This document shows positions 45,792 to 55,628 of a stretch of 64,000 bases of DNA, in pieces (position 1 is the first letter of the stretch; the number at the start of each line of letters is the position of its first letter). The notes below the pieces were generated by a model, which worked only from the letters and a program-made list of their open reading frames with translations, was not told the origin of the DNA and did not search any database. The translations under genes and the position numbers were made by a program. Source of the DNA: Algoriphagus sp. NG3 (GTDB lineage: Bacteria > Bacteroidota > Bacteroidia > Cytophagales > Cyclobacteriaceae); contig NZ_CP139421.1 of assembly GCF_034119865.1 (NCBI RefSeq), positions 1,488,001 to 1,552,000 on the forward strand, written 5' to 3'.

Positions 45792-46424
45792 TCAGGGGGC
45801 TAACCTGCAAAGTTCCCATTTCCCGTTTACAAGTTCATATTTTACTCTATCGTGTAGCCTACTGGGTCTTCCCTGCCAGAATTCCATTGTGTGCGGGATC
45901 AATCTATATCCGCCCCAATGGGGTGGTCGGCTGATGGGAGTGGTAGTAAACTCTTTTTCTAATTCAATCTTTTTAAGGTTCAGTTCTTCACGGGATTTGA
46001 TCTTTTGGCTTTGGGCAGATACCCATGCCCCGATTTGCGAACCTAATGGCCTAGAGAAAAAATAAGTGTCAGACTCTTCGCTTGTTACCAATTCAACACT
46101 TCCTCTCACCCGTACCTGCCGCTCCAGTTCAGGCCAGAAAAAAGTAAGCGATGCTTTATTATTGTTAGCAAGTTCATTACCTTTTTCACTTTCGTAATTG
46201 GTGAAAAAAACAAATCCGCTGTCCACTCCTTTGAGTAATACGATTCTGGCATTTGGGCTGCCGTCCATCCCAACCGTCGATAAGGTCATGGCATTCACTT
46301 CCAAAACTTCACCGGTCAATGCTTCGCTAAACCATAACTCAAACTGAGTAAGAGGATCAGGGTTTACATCGCTGATATCCAGTGATTTAACAGTATAGTC
46401 CTTACGTATAGCTGAGATGTCCAT
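45792..46424 (-). CDS. pdxH: Pyridoxamine 5'-phosphate oxidase
   Basis: 210 residues, family length. FMN-binding sequence NARIVLLKGVDSGFVFFTNYESEKGNE, ASLTFFWPELERQVRVRGSVE and the C-terminal PPHWGGYRLIPHTMEFWQGR, RLHDRV are diagnostic. It makes pyridoxal phosphate from PNP or PMP. The stop codon abuts the bshB1 stop (convergent). Confidence 0.97.
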   Translation of the reverse strand: MDISAIRKDYTVKSLDISDVNPDPLTQFELWFSEALTGEVLEVNAMTLSTVGMDGSPNARIVLLKGVDSGFVFFTNYESEKGNELANNNKASLTFFWPELERQVRVRGSVELVTSEESDTYFFSRPLGSQIGAWVSAQSQKIKSREELNLKKIELEKEFTTTPISRPPHWGGYRLIPHTMEFWQGRPSRLHDRVKYELVNGKWELCRLAP

Positions 46425-46527
46425 AGGTGGTATGTAATCGAATTTATCTTTTAGATAAAATTACCATTGGCATTGCATTTAAAAAATTATAATCTATATT
46501 TTTCAATAATTTAGAATTAAGAGAAGA

Positions 46528-47097
46528 ATGAGTATAGAAGCACAACGTAATCCTAAACCCGGTGATCTTTTAATTTCCGAGCCATTTCTTCAAGATGAGA
46601 ATTTTGTGCGCTCGGTCGTATTGCTTTGTGAGCATTCCGAAGAAGGTAGCTTTGGCTTGATCATAAACAAGCCCTCCATCCTCAAACTTGGGGAACTTGT
46701 GGAGGCATTGGATTTTCTGGATAAAGAAGTGTTTGTGGGCGGACCAGTGGAGCAGAATACGTTACACTTCATATATTTTGGTGAAAAATCGCTGGAAGGA
46801 AGTATTCCACTAGGTAAAAATATTTGGTGGGGAGGAGACTTCAATATGCTGGTGTCTAAGCTTAAACTAGGGCTTTTCGACCCGGGTTCAATCAGGTTTT
46901 TCTTAGGATATAGTGGTTGGGGTACTGATCAACTTGATGAGGAATTATCCGATGAAATATGGATCATCTGTAAGGATCATCTGGGAGAAAAAACCTTTGA
47001 TTTCTCACCTGAACAACTATGGAAAGACCTGCTAAAGAATATGGGAGGAGAATTTAAGGTTATAGCAAATTATCCACTAGATCCAAGATTAAATTAG
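46528..47097 (+). CDS. YqgE/AlgH family protein (DUF179)
   Basis: 189 residues. PKPGDLLISEPFLQDENFVRSVVLL at the N-terminus, GSFGLIINKP, VFVGGPVEQNTLHF and FFLGYSGWGTDQLDEE match the family. Function of the group is not established. It is divergent from pdxH over a 103-bp gap. Confidence 0.93.
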   Translation: MSIEAQRNPKPGDLLISEPFLQDENFVRSVVLLCEHSEEGSFGLIINKPSILKLGELVEALDFLDKEVFVGGPVEQNTLHFIYFGEKSLEGSIPLGKNIWWGGDFNMLVSKLKLGLFDPGSIRFFLGYSGWGTDQLDEELSDEIWIICKDHLGEKTFDFSPEQLWKDLLKNMGGEFKVIANYPLDPRLN

Positions 47098-47107
47098 GCA
47101 AAATCCC

Positions 47108-47115
47108 TACTTTTG
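47108..47115 (+). promoter_or_regulatory. -7 element TACTTTTG of the DUF349 gene
   Basis: Perfect TAnnTTTG match 11 bp after the yqgE-type stop. It supports the start at 47146 and excludes the longer frame that begins at 47113. Confidence 0.55.
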
Positions 47116-47145
47116 CTCATATTGCCGCTTAATAGTAGTGTTTTT

Positions 47146-49269
47146 ATGACTGAGAAAAGTAACGATCCGTCCGAAAAGGACAAGGTGACCCAAGCCTCAA
47201 ATTCTGAAGAGGTAAAGGGTATAGACAAAAAAGAAAATTCTGAGGCACAGGATGAATCTCTGACAGTTCAGCCTGATGATTCCGTACATGCTGAAAATGT
47301 TGCAGAGGATCAAAGTCTCCCTCTAAATGAGGAGGCGGGTGCTCCTGATCCAAATAAGCTTACTGATGAATCTGATGACGATAGCAGTGCCGTGGAAGAA
47401 ACTGCTGCATCGGAAATACCAGAGTCACCAGTAAATAAGGATACGGATGCTGTAAAAAATGCCGATGGTGAAGAGTTGACTGGGAACCATGATAAATCTG
47501 TAGGTAATTCGGATACAGATGAATCAGAAGGAGAAGAGGATGATGACCATGATCATGATGAGACAATTGACACGAGTTCTCTTTCCAAAACCGAACTCCT
47601 GACTCTGCTTAAGAGTAAAGTGAAGCAAGGTAGTATAAATAGAATCGACAAGCTGGTGCATGAAATCAAGACGGCTTTTGATGAGTACACGAGTAAGGAA
47701 AAGGAGGAAGCCCTTGAGCGATTTAAAACCGAAGGGGGAGTAGAGGACGATTTTGATTTCCGGCCTAGTGATGAGGAAAAGGAATTCAATACCTACTATT
47801 ACGAATATAAAAATCAGCTTAACTCACTCCGCAAGGAGGCTGAAAAGAAAAAAGAGGCCAATCTTGCGGCTAAAACAGAACTGCTTAATAAACTTCGTGA
47901 GTTAGTTGATGGGGAAGAGACCACGCTCAGTATGTCCACGATCAAGTCGTTACAGGAAGAGTGGAAAAGCATCGGTCAGGTACCTTCTTCTCAAAACAGA
48001 AGTCTTTGGGCAAGTTACAATGCGTTGATGGATCGCTTTTATGATAATAGAAGCATCTATTTTGAGCTTAAGGAGCTTGATAGGAAGAAAAATCTTGAAA
48101 GCAAATTAGAGCTGGTAGAAAAGGCCAAAGCACTGAAGGATGTCAAGGATCTCAAAGATGCCATCAAATCCCTAAACGAGCTTCACGAAGAATTCAAACA
48201 TATAGGGCCTGTTCCCAGAGATGAGCAAGAGGAACTTTGGCAGAAATTCAAAGGAGCCTCTGATGCAGTATATGAGCGTAGAAAGGATTTTTACGATGGT
48301 CAAAAGGAAGTATTTAAAGAAAACCAGAAGCAAAAAGAAGCATTAATTGAAGTCCTAAAACCTTTTGCTGAATTTACGGCTGACAGGATCCGGGATTGGA
48401 ATACCAAGACAAAAGAAATTCTCGAAATTCAGAAAAGCTGGGAAAAAATAGGCCCAGTACCGAGAGAATCCGGTAAGGAGATCAACAAGACATTCTGGGC
48501 ATCATTCAAGCAATTTTTCCATAATAAGAATTTATTCTTCAAGGAATTGGATGAAGTCAGATTACAGAATCAGGCCAGAGCAGAGGAATTGATTACTAAG
48601 GCCGAAGAGTTAAAAGACAGTACTGATTGGCAGAATACCAGCAATGCTCTGGTAAGACTCCAACAAGACTGGAAAAAATTAGGTCCGACTCCGGAAAAAA
48701 GCAGGGACAGTCTTTACAAGCGCTTTAAACTTGCTTGTGATACGTTCTTTGATAATAGAAGAGAGTCTAACAAAGCCTCAAATGCGGAATTTGAAGACAA
48801 CTTGAAGAAAAAACAGGAGATTTGTGATCAGATTTCGAAGGCAGCCTCTAGTGGTGATGTCTCAGAGGAGGAATTGAGCAAATTGGTAGGTGAGTTCAAC
48901 GATATTGGTTTTGTGCCTAGAAAGGCGATGAAGGAGATCCAGGTCCAATTCAAAACAGTAGTGGACCAATACCTGGAAAAACTTAGCCCGGAAGGTTCTG
49001 GAAGGGAAGACTTCCTTTTTAGACTAAACTTAAACAGACTCCAGTCGGATCCTAATGCGGTAAAAACCTTAAATAAGAAAGAACACGGTATCAGGAAGCA
49101 GATTTCCGAATTGGAGAATAATATTACCCTTTGGAAAAATAACCTGGAGTTCTTCGCTGCCTCCAGAACAGCGGATAAATTGAAAGACCAGTTTGATCTG
49201 AAGATCCAAAAAGCGGAAGAGGAAATCGAAAAGTTGAAGAGCAAGCTTTCGATTTTGAGAGAGTTTTAA
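47146..49269 (+). CDS. DUF349-repeat protein with acidic N-terminus
   Basis: 707 residues from the ATG at 47146. The first ~150 residues are acidic and disordered (many Asp/Glu/Ser, SEGEEDDDHDHDET). Then five or more DUF349 helical repeats follow, each with a WKxIGxVP core: EEWKSIGQVP, EEFKHIGPVP, KSWEKIGPVP, QDWKKLGPTP and NDIGFVPRKAMKEI. A coiled-coil tail ends the protein. No signal peptide. The family is found in many bacteria; its role is uncertain. Confidence 0.88.
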   Translation: MTEKSNDPSEKDKVTQASNSEEVKGIDKKENSEAQDESLTVQPDDSVHAENVAEDQSLPLNEEAGAPDPNKLTDESDDDSSAVEETAASEIPESPVNKDTDAVKNADGEELTGNHDKSVGNSDTDESEGEEDDDHDHDETIDTSSLSKTELLTLLKSKVKQGSINRIDKLVHEIKTAFDEYTSKEKEEALERFKTEGGVEDDFDFRPSDEEKEFNTYYYEYKNQLNSLRKEAEKKKEANLAAKTELLNKLRELVDGEETTLSMSTIKSLQEEWKSIGQVPSSQNRSLWASYNALMDRFYDNRSIYFELKELDRKKNLESKLELVEKAKALKDVKDLKDAIKSLNELHEEFKHIGPVPRDEQEELWQKFKGASDAVYERRKDFYDGQKEVFKENQKQKEALIEVLKPFAEFTADRIRDWNTKTKEILEIQKSWEKIGPVPRESGKEINKTFWASFKQFFHNKNLFFKELDEVRLQNQARAEELITKAEELKDSTDWQNTSNALVRLQQDWKKLGPTPEKSRDSLYKRFKLACDTFFDNRRESNKASNAEFEDNLKKKQEICDQISKAASSGDVSEEELSKLVGEFNDIGFVPRKAMKEIQVQFKTVVDQYLEKLSPEGSGREDFLFRLNLNRLQSDPNAVKTLNKKEHGIRKQISELENNITLWKNNLEFFAASRTADKLKDQFDLKIQKAEEEIEKLKSKLSILREF

Positions 49270-49318
49270 ATTTTTCTCACTCAGAATTAGAGAGATAGGA
49301 TTTTTCTTTTCCGGGGGT

Positions 49319-49349
49319 TTGGAGCGAATAAAGTGATCCCCTATATTTG
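49319..49349 (+). promoter_or_regulatory. Promoter of tRNA-Thr
   Basis: TTG at 49319-49321, a 20-bp spacer, then TATATTTG at 49342-49349, an ideal Bacteroidota housekeeping promoter 19 bp before the tRNA. Confidence 0.8.
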
Positions 49350-49368
49350 CATCACAATAACGGAATAA

Positions 49369-49441
<73 letters not shown>

Positions 49442-49454
49442 CACAGTTATCAAG

Positions 49455-49489
49455 CACTTAGCGTAATACTCGCTAAGTGTTTTTTTTTT
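49455..49489 (+). terminator. Intrinsic terminator of tRNA-Thr
   Basis: CACTTAGCG and CGCTAAGTG pair around TAATACT, followed by ten T. Confidence 0.9.
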
Positions 49490-49569
49490 CTCACAAAATG
49501 AGATCAGTTTGAATCCATGGATTCTCATTTTTACCTTGGTGGAGAATAGTTATGTTTTAATCTTTGAAT

Positions 49570-50556
49570 ATGAAAATCCGCATTTATTCCCTTTTACTCC
49601 TGTTTTCTTGCAGTTCACCTAACAATCAATACACTGAATTGGATGGTGAAATATTTGGAACATATTATTCTATTCACTACAAAGCCAATGAGGATCATCG
49701 AGCAACCATTGAAGATCTCCTGGACACGTATGGGAAAGCAGTGAGCAAATATGAACCGGAATCGGAGCTTTCTGAATTTAACGAAACCGGCAAAGTAGTG
49801 TACCGATCCCCTTATTTAAAAGACCTGACAGTAAGTGCAAAGCATTTTAACGGACTTTCAAATGGAGCGCTCAATCCCACGCTAATGCCGTTGATTGAAG
49901 CATGGGGATTTGGTTCTTCAGATCCCCAAAAACTGGACAGTGCTTCTGTTGACTCACTGCTGAAGTTCACGGATTTCTCAGTAATTATTGATAATGACAG
50001 TATGTTAACTACTTCAAAAGATGGAGTCACGCTGGATCTTAATTTCTTGGGAGAAGGGTATGGAATTGATATGATTGGTGATTTCTTGGAGAGAGAGGGA
50101 ATTGACGATTTCAAAGTGGAAATAGGAGGCGAGGTTCTTTGCAAGGGATTAAGCCCCAAAGGAGCTCTCTGGAGAATAGGAATAGAAAATCCAATTTCCG
50201 AAAAAGGTGCTGCTGATCACCTCTACGCAATCATTTCCTTGGAAGACGAGGCCCTGGGAAGCTCTGGCAGCTACCGTCATTTTATACTGGATAGCTTAGG
50301 ACGTAGGCAGTCTCATCTACTGGATCCCCGAACCGGCTATCCCATTCAGCATCACCTGATCAGTGCAACGGTAAAAGCGCAAGATTGCATCACCGCTGAT
50401 GCCTTAGCCACAGCCTGTATGATCATGGGTGAGAAGGAGGGAAAGCGTATGGTTGAAAGCTTGGAGGGTATAGAGGCATTATTCGTTTATCTGGATGACG
50501 GAGTTACCTCCTATTGGCAATCCAGGGGATTCAATGCCGAAGTACTTAATCCGTAA
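49570..50556 (+). CDS. apbE: FAD:protein FMN transferase (ApbE family lipoprotein)
   Basis: 328 residues from the ATG at 49570 (a TTG two codons earlier also opens the frame). Lipobox LLFSC (about residues 10-14). ApbE features: EIFGTYYSIHYKA, LSEFNETGKV, LNPTLMPLIEAWGFG, TLDLNFLGEGYGIDMI, VEIGGEVLCKG, HLLDPRTGYPI and TADALATACMIMG. It attaches FMN covalently to proteins such as Na+-NQR or Rnf subunits outside the membrane; no such partner is in the window. Confidence 0.93.
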   Translation: MKIRIYSLLLLFSCSSPNNQYTELDGEIFGTYYSIHYKANEDHRATIEDLLDTYGKAVSKYEPESELSEFNETGKVVYRSPYLKDLTVSAKHFNGLSNGALNPTLMPLIEAWGFGSSDPQKLDSASVDSLLKFTDFSVIIDNDSMLTTSKDGVTLDLNFLGEGYGIDMIGDFLEREGIDDFKVEIGGEVLCKGLSPKGALWRIGIENPISEKGAADHLYAIISLEDEALGSSGSYRHFILDSLGRRQSHLLDPRTGYPIQHHLISATVKAQDCITADALATACMIMGEKEGKRMVESLEGIEALFVYLDDGVTSYWQSRGFNAEVLNP

Positions 50557-50935
50557 CTATTTAATTACAAATATCTGTAGTAGCCTGATAGAACGGTCTT
50601 ACTTATACGGGCAATTTTAAATAGGGCATGCTGAAAAACACCAGTAATAGATCAAAAGTTATCCTTTTGAATGATTAGCCCATTTTTCCTACGAACGGTT
50701 TTTCAGTAAGTGCAAGCTGATAGATGGCAATAGGTCTTTATACATGCATAAGAAAATCCTAAAATCGGGATTTTCAAGCTATCCTCAGCCATACCATCTT
50801 CTATGTTGGTCTCATTTGAGGTATAAGAATACATCTTCATTCGGCCGCCTTGGATCTACCTTGCCTGTAGGCAGGTCTGGTATACCCGAGACTTTTTCAG
50901 CAAACCCTAGTTCAAATCAATTCCGGTAGATAATG
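50557..50935. other. Gene-free stretch with small inverted repeats
   Basis: Between apbE and the PepSY gene (convergent). CTGAAAAAC (50631-50639) and GTTTTTCAG (50698-50706) bracket a 76-bp piece with an inner CAAAAG/CTTTTG dyad. The mini-palindrome TGCCT-GT-AGGCA is at 50862-50873. A 61-codon frame (50744-50929) has no support. No clear terminator is seen. Confidence 0.4.
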
Positions 50936-52228
50936 TCACAGCACAGCTTTTTTAAGCCTGTAATCAAATACATACCAACTGATGAGTACGATGATGCCAA
51001 GTATCAGGGTAACGGCAACTAGCGCTGACCAGGAGACAGAATAGGTGGAAATCATAAAATAGTACATAAAGCCTACTATAATCGATGAAATCGCCCAATT
51101 GATGTATTTCCAAATCCCCATCACCGGATTTCCTGCGGCCAGTTGTTTTGCTTGGCGTTTGAGTGCTATCCACAGTCCAGTGAGCACCAATCCGGAAATG
51201 GATAATCCACCAAGAAACCATATTATTTTGGTGATTAACCCTCCCCAGCTACCAAAATGAAGGGGATCAGCGATGTCATTAATATACATCACTGTTGGGA
51301 TATCTTCTGCTTTCTGAATACCCACCACCTTATAGTCTCCTGTAGATACATATACTCTGTTTGCTCTTTTCCTTACGAGCGGCACATGGCTTTTTCCCCG
51401 GATATAAATAGGCTCGTTGGCTTTTCTCGCTGGAACTACTCCGCCGATTTTCAGACCTGGTATTTCTGTTTGAGCCAGCTCAGCGGCCTTATCGTAATCC
51501 AACTGGTAAGAAAATGCTACCGTGTCTATAGTTATATCCCCATTTTGAACATTTTCAAATGAGGGGGGCTGTGGGTTGGATATCCCGGATACGTTTCCAA
51601 TGTTGGTGCGTTCGATGAAATACCATATGCCGGTAAGTGTGACCACCATTGCAAAGGGGATGGACCATAAACCAACTACCCGGTGCAAACTGCGGAAAAA
51701 GACTAATGAGCCTTTTTGGAATTTAAGCTCCAAGAGTTTTTGCCACCATTTTTTATAGAATATGATTGCGGTCACGAAGGCCATAAGCAGGAAAAAAGCG
51801 AATACCAAGACGATAAAATAGCCGATCTGATAAAAAGGCATGAATAGGTAATAGTGAAAATCCCGGAAAAACCGCTGGAAAGTAACCGAAGTACTTCCCG
51901 TGACTTGCCCCCTGTAGGGATCTACGAACACATATCTCCTGTACCCATCTTCTTCCACATAGGCTATGTCGTTAAGGTAAGGTTCATCCGGTATCACCCA
52001 ATAGGTCAATGTCCCGTTAGGGAACTCCTTTTGGATCTCGTGTACGAGTGAATTATAGCTGACCCGTTCCCCTTGGCCTGTTGCACGAAGCCCGGGATAG
52101 TATAGCCAGTCCATTTCGTTGCTCAAGGTCGCCATCGTACCAGAAAAGCATACTATAAAAAACAGTATACCCAGTTTGATTCCGATCCAGCTATGGATTT
52201 TGAACAGTGTCTTTTTTTTCAGTTTCAC
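50936..52228 (-). CDS. PepSY-associated membrane protein (siderophore-iron reductase type)
   Basis: 430 residues with four main membrane helices (IGIKLGILFFIVCFSGTMATL at about 15-35; FIVLVFAFFLLMAFVTAIIF; SIPFAMVVTLTGIWYFIE; and C-terminal pairs) and periplasmic PepSY-type segments between them. Conserved His in KKTLFKIHSWIG and RDFHYYLF fit the family. Members next to siderophore receptors are thought to help release iron from siderophores at the inner membrane. It follows the TonB receptor gene by 18 bp on the same strand. Confidence 0.87.
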   Translation of the reverse strand: MKLKKKTLFKIHSWIGIKLGILFFIVCFSGTMATLSNEMDWLYYPGLRATGQGERVSYNSLVHEIQKEFPNGTLTYWVIPDEPYLNDIAYVEEDGYRRYVFVDPYRGQVTGSTSVTFQRFFRDFHYYLFMPFYQIGYFIVLVFAFFLLMAFVTAIIFYKKWWQKLLELKFQKGSLVFFRSLHRVVGLWSIPFAMVVTLTGIWYFIERTNIGNVSGISNPQPPSFENVQNGDITIDTVAFSYQLDYDKAAELAQTEIPGLKIGGVVPARKANEPIYIRGKSHVPLVRKRANRVYVSTGDYKVVGIQKAEDIPTVMYINDIADPLHFGSWGGLITKIIWFLGGLSISGLVLTGLWIALKRQAKQLAAGNPVMGIWKYINWAISSIIVGFMYYFMISTYSVSWSALVAVTLILGIIVLISWYVFDYRLKKAVL

Positions 52229-52246
52229 AATAGGTTTTCAAGTGCG

Positions 52247-54712
52247 TTAAAAAATGTAAGAAACAGTAGCCATAACACTTCTGGGACTTCCAGGAAATGC
52301 CCGAAGTACATCATAACCACCTACCCAGTGTGTTTTATTGAATAGGTTATTCACATTGACCTGAAACTGCACCTTGTCTAGCTGATAGTACAGGGCAGCA
52401 TCCACAATACCATAACCTTGAAATATATCCGGTTGGTCGGCAGATACAATGGATCCGAAGCGATCCGAAACATAATTATACCCTAATCCCAGACCTAATC
52501 CAGCCCATGAACCTTGGTCAAAAATATATTTCGACCAGAAATTTGCAGAGTTGCGGGGGGCATTCGGTTTTTGTCTGCCTATGACTTCCTCTATGTCTGC
52601 CTGCGTGATCTTTGCGTCATTGAATGCATATCCTGCTACTACAGACCAGTTGGGAAGTATGTTACCGGTAAGGTTTAATTCCACTCCCTTGGATTGTTCC
52701 TCGCCAAGCTGTAAGAGCAATTCAGGGTTTTCCGGGTTGTTTGCGTTATAAAGCCCGCCTCGTTCTATGATTTGATATAATGATACCGTAGCGCTGAGTC
52801 TGTTTTGGAACCATTCGGTTTTGGAGCCAAATTCAAACATCTCACTGGTCAGAGGATGAAACGGGCCTCCCGCATCAGGATTGATAATGCCTGCGGCATC
52901 CTGTGGTTGATATCCCTGAACCCAGGTCCCATATAGGTTGACATGGTGATTGATGGTGTAGACCAATCCAATTCTCGGCAACAACGCATCTTGTTTCACC
53001 TCTTCTTCACTCGGGCTGTTGTAATCAAGTAAATCCTGGAAATACTCCTGCCGCAGACCCAATAGTAGTTTGAGAGGACCTATTTCTGATTGGTTCTGTA
53101 TATAGATGCCATGTGTTTGCTGTAAATATTGGTTGTAGGTCACCTGGTTGTAGATGTACTTGCTCATATCATGGATACCATTGGAAATAGGAGAGGTGAG
53201 GTCAAAGTGCGTAACATTTGTTTTTGGGTTTCCATCGGCATCCAGGATATAGTTTTCTTTATTGTTGGTATTGAAGCTATTGGCTGTTTCTCCGTTCTTC
53301 AAAAGGTATGTCCGGGCTTCTAACTGGGATCCACCGGGAAGTTGTTCCTGGCGGAAATAATCGTAACCGAGGAGGACATTATTTTTCACCTTGCCGAGCT
53401 GGTATGCTGCATTGATGTAATTGTTGAAAGCACTGTTGTTCCAGGAACGTTTGCGTTCAAATACGCGCATAGCCACCTTTGTTTCATCAAATGTGCCATC
53501 ACCAAGGGCTGCAAACTGATTGGAGGTTCTGTGTTCCAATAAATCCTCTGTATAACTTGATAATTGGTAGGTTCCGTTAAAACTGATGCGCTCAGAGAAA
53601 TTGTGACGAAGGGAAACCGTTGTATTGATCGTGGTTTCATTCAGGTAGTCGTTGATGGCACTAAGGGAAGTAGTGATAGGAGTGGTGTACAGATCTCTGT
53701 TTCCGAACGCGGCCTGACCTCTGTCCAATCTTCCTTTGGAATCCTGATAGACTATATCAAAATTCAGGCTTGTATTGGCAGTGGGCAAAAATGCGAAGGA
53801 GGGAGCGATCACTAGGTTTCTGCTAAACTGTAAATCGCGGAAGCCATCGGAATTTTCAAAGCCAAGATTAAGTCGGTAGAGCAGTTTTTTGTCGTCTGTC
53901 ATAGCACCGGTAAAATCAGCCAGTGCCCTTATAGTGTTGAAACTTCCCACAGTGGTGGAAATGGATTTACGCGATTCGGTAAGCGGTTTTTTTGTTACCC
54001 GGTTGATGGATCCACCGGGGGATGCGTTTCCAAAAAGTGCCGAGGCTGGGCCTTTGATGACTTCTACACGTTCGATATGGGGGATTAACTGGGGTTTCCA
54101 AAAGCTTGTAAAGGTTCTCATACCGTTTAGAAGTGTGCCAGAATTGCGTTGTCCTTGGACCCTAAAGCCCCTTATGGATATATCGTTGTAAAAGGAGAAC
54201 TGATTGACTCCCGGAACATTTTTCACCACATCATTTACAGTGAATGCTACCTGATCGAGCATGAGCTCTTTGGTCACAAAATTAATTGTGGCTGGGACAT
54301 CCTTTATTAAAGAAGCGGTTTTGGTAGCTGAAAAGGTCTCTTTATTGTCGTAGCCAACTTCTCTTCTTCCTGTTATTTCTACCGTCTGTAGGCCTAATTG
54401 GAGTTCTGAAAGTTGAAAATCAACTTCCAAAAGCTGTCCCTCTTTGATGGCTACTTCCTTGGGGGCTGCAGTGTATCCTATGTAGGATGCTAGAAGAGTA
54501 TAGGTACCGGGATTCACTTCTTGGATAGTGAATTCCCCTCTGGAATTGGTAATTGCTCCCTTGCCGTGGTTTTTTATGCTGATGTTCACAAATTCCAAAG
54601 GACTTCCATCTGTATTTGAGACCTTTCCTTTAATGGTACCACTTTGTGCCAATAGGCCGTTTAAAATTAGGAAAAAGCAAGAGCTAAGGATTAGGCGTAG
54701 GAATTTCTTCAT
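52247..54712 (-). CDS. TonB-dependent siderophore receptor
   Basis: 821 residues. Signal peptide (ILSSCFFLILNGLLAQ), an N-terminal carboxypeptidase-like domain (GTIKGKVSNTDGSPLEFVNI, at about 24-105), plug domain (GRREVGYDNKETFSATKTAS; NFVTKELMLDQVAFTVNDVV; RVEVIKGPASALFGNASPGG) and a 22-strand barrel ending MATVSYIF. Pattern fits FhuA/FpvA-type receptors. It imports ferric siderophores with TonB-ExbBD energy. The promoter carries two dyads matching those of the DtxR-type regulator gene. Confidence 0.95.
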   Translation of the reverse strand: MKKFLRLILSSCFFLILNGLLAQSGTIKGKVSNTDGSPLEFVNISIKNHGKGAITNSRGEFTIQEVNPGTYTLLASYIGYTAAPKEVAIKEGQLLEVDFQLSELQLGLQTVEITGRREVGYDNKETFSATKTASLIKDVPATINFVTKELMLDQVAFTVNDVVKNVPGVNQFSFYNDISIRGFRVQGQRNSGTLLNGMRTFTSFWKPQLIPHIERVEVIKGPASALFGNASPGGSINRVTKKPLTESRKSISTTVGSFNTIRALADFTGAMTDDKKLLYRLNLGFENSDGFRDLQFSRNLVIAPSFAFLPTANTSLNFDIVYQDSKGRLDRGQAAFGNRDLYTTPITTSLSAINDYLNETTINTTVSLRHNFSERISFNGTYQLSSYTEDLLEHRTSNQFAALGDGTFDETKVAMRVFERKRSWNNSAFNNYINAAYQLGKVKNNVLLGYDYFRQEQLPGGSQLEARTYLLKNGETANSFNTNNKENYILDADGNPKTNVTHFDLTSPISNGIHDMSKYIYNQVTYNQYLQQTHGIYIQNQSEIGPLKLLLGLRQEYFQDLLDYNSPSEEEVKQDALLPRIGLVYTINHHVNLYGTWVQGYQPQDAAGIINPDAGGPFHPLTSEMFEFGSKTEWFQNRLSATVSLYQIIERGGLYNANNPENPELLLQLGEEQSKGVELNLTGNILPNWSVVAGYAFNDAKITQADIEEVIGRQKPNAPRNSANFWSKYIFDQGSWAGLGLGLGYNYVSDRFGSIVSADQPDIFQGYGIVDAALYYQLDKVQFQVNVNNLFNKTHWVGGYDVLRAFPGSPRSVMATVSYIF

Positions 54713-54723
54713 AGTAGGGGTTT

Positions 54724-54744
54724 TATTTAGACTAATGTTAAATA
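54724..54744. promoter_or_regulatory. Candidate operator downstream of the receptor promoter
   Basis: TATTTA and TAAATA arms bracket the core TTTAGACTAATGTTAAA (54726-54742). The core has the same outer pentamers, TTTAG-N7-TTAAA, as the dyad at 11645-11661 before the DtxR-type regulator. It lies in the 5' leader of the receptor mRNA. Confidence 0.5.
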
Positions 54745-54748
54745 GATG

Positions 54749-54780
54749 TAAAAATAGGGCTGCTCCCGGCCACTTGTCAA
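54749..54780 (-). promoter_or_regulatory. Promoter of the siderophore receptor gene
   Basis: On the minus strand TTG (54780-54778), a 21-bp spacer and TATTTTTA (54756-54749), differing from TAnnTTTG only in the last base. The operator-like dyads lie on both sides. Confidence 0.5.
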
Positions 54781-54782
54781 GT

Positions 54783-54807
54783 TTTATTTAGATTATTTCT
54801 AAATAAA
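54783..54807. promoter_or_regulatory. 25-bp perfect dyad upstream of the receptor promoter
   Basis: Arms TTTATTTAGA and TCTAAATAAA flank TTATT. The core TTTAGATTATTTCTAAA (54787-54803) has the TTTAG...CTAAA form of the dyads before the DtxR-type regulator gene. It sits directly upstream of the -33 element. The rest of the gap to 55069 shows nothing further. Confidence 0.6.
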
Positions 54808-55069
54808 AATCATAAATGGGTTATATTCTGTTTTTTATCTCTTCATAAGAGCCGACAGGTTAATCTTGAAAAATATGTGGAATTATTCCCGGGATCGTGA
54901 AGGGCTATGGTAAATCAGCCTGCGCTGAATGGCTAGAGATTGAAATACACTTTAACTATGTGCTTGAAAAATTGCTTTTGGATTGTAGCATTCTGAATTT
55001 ACATTTCGTATTGTGTAATATTCTGATTTTCTTTTGTTTAAACTTATATTCATTTCACTCCTAATTATT

Positions 55070-55540
55070 ATGAAGTCTAAACTACTATTACTGATCGCTT
55101 ATGGATTACTTCTTTTCAGTTGCAATAATGATGAGGAAATCAACCCTGAAGTATTGACTCGGAATCAGTGGCAAAATGTCGTAGAAAACACAAGCGCAGA
55201 TCGACCGTATGAGTATGTATTTTCCATTGAATTTAAACCAAATGGGAAAGTGTATTCCGAAGCCTTTTTCAGGGACTTGGAAACAAAAGAGTTGATTGGA
55301 TTTCGAGAATATTTAACCGGAAGCTTTCAGATCATCAGCGGAAATATTATGGTGTCTATATTAGAACTTTATACGATCCAAGGGAGTGATGATATGTATC
55401 TAGACAAAGAGGAGCTTAGTATACTCGATGGAGAAAATCTGTCTAGAGTATTTGAGCTTAGAAATAAGAATACGGAGCTTCATACCATTATGCCACCCTT
55501 ATCGAGCTCATTGGGAATGATTTATTATAGAGTAGATTAA
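55070..55540 (+). CDS. Hypothetical lipoprotein
   Basis: 156 residues from the ATG at 55070; a TTG 36 bp upstream lengthens the frame without improving the leader. Lipobox LLFSC (Cys18) follows LLLLIAYGLLLFS. The rest is a small beta-rich domain (YVFSIEFKPNGKVYSEAFF, SFQIISGNIMVSILELY). I do not recognise the family. It is divergent from the receptor gene and ends before a shared terminator. Confidence 0.7.
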   Translation: MKSKLLLLIAYGLLLFSCNNDEEINPEVLTRNQWQNVVENTSADRPYEYVFSIEFKPNGKVYSEAFFRDLETKELIGFREYLTGSFQIISGNIMVSILELYTIQGSDDMYLDKEELSILDGENLSRVFELRNKNTELHTIMPPLSSSLGMIYYRVD

Positions 55541-55560
55541 AAAGTTTTGTTTTTTAGCTT

Positions 55561-55600
55561 AAAAAAAGGGGCAGTTTTCTTACTTAGAATCTGCCCCTTT
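55561..55600. terminator. Bidirectional terminator between convergent genes
   Basis: AAAGGGGCAG and CTGCCCCTTT pair around a 16-nt loop. On the minus strand the stem is followed by seven T, so it mainly ends the small acyl-carrier-like gene; the plus side has only a short T-run. Confidence 0.8.
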
Positions 55601-55628
55601 ATAGTTGGTTTAATTTTCAAAACTCTTT

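Noticed and set aside
50744..50929. 61-codon frame between apbE and the PepSY gene
   Set aside because: Composition is not protein-like and it covers a mini-palindrome.
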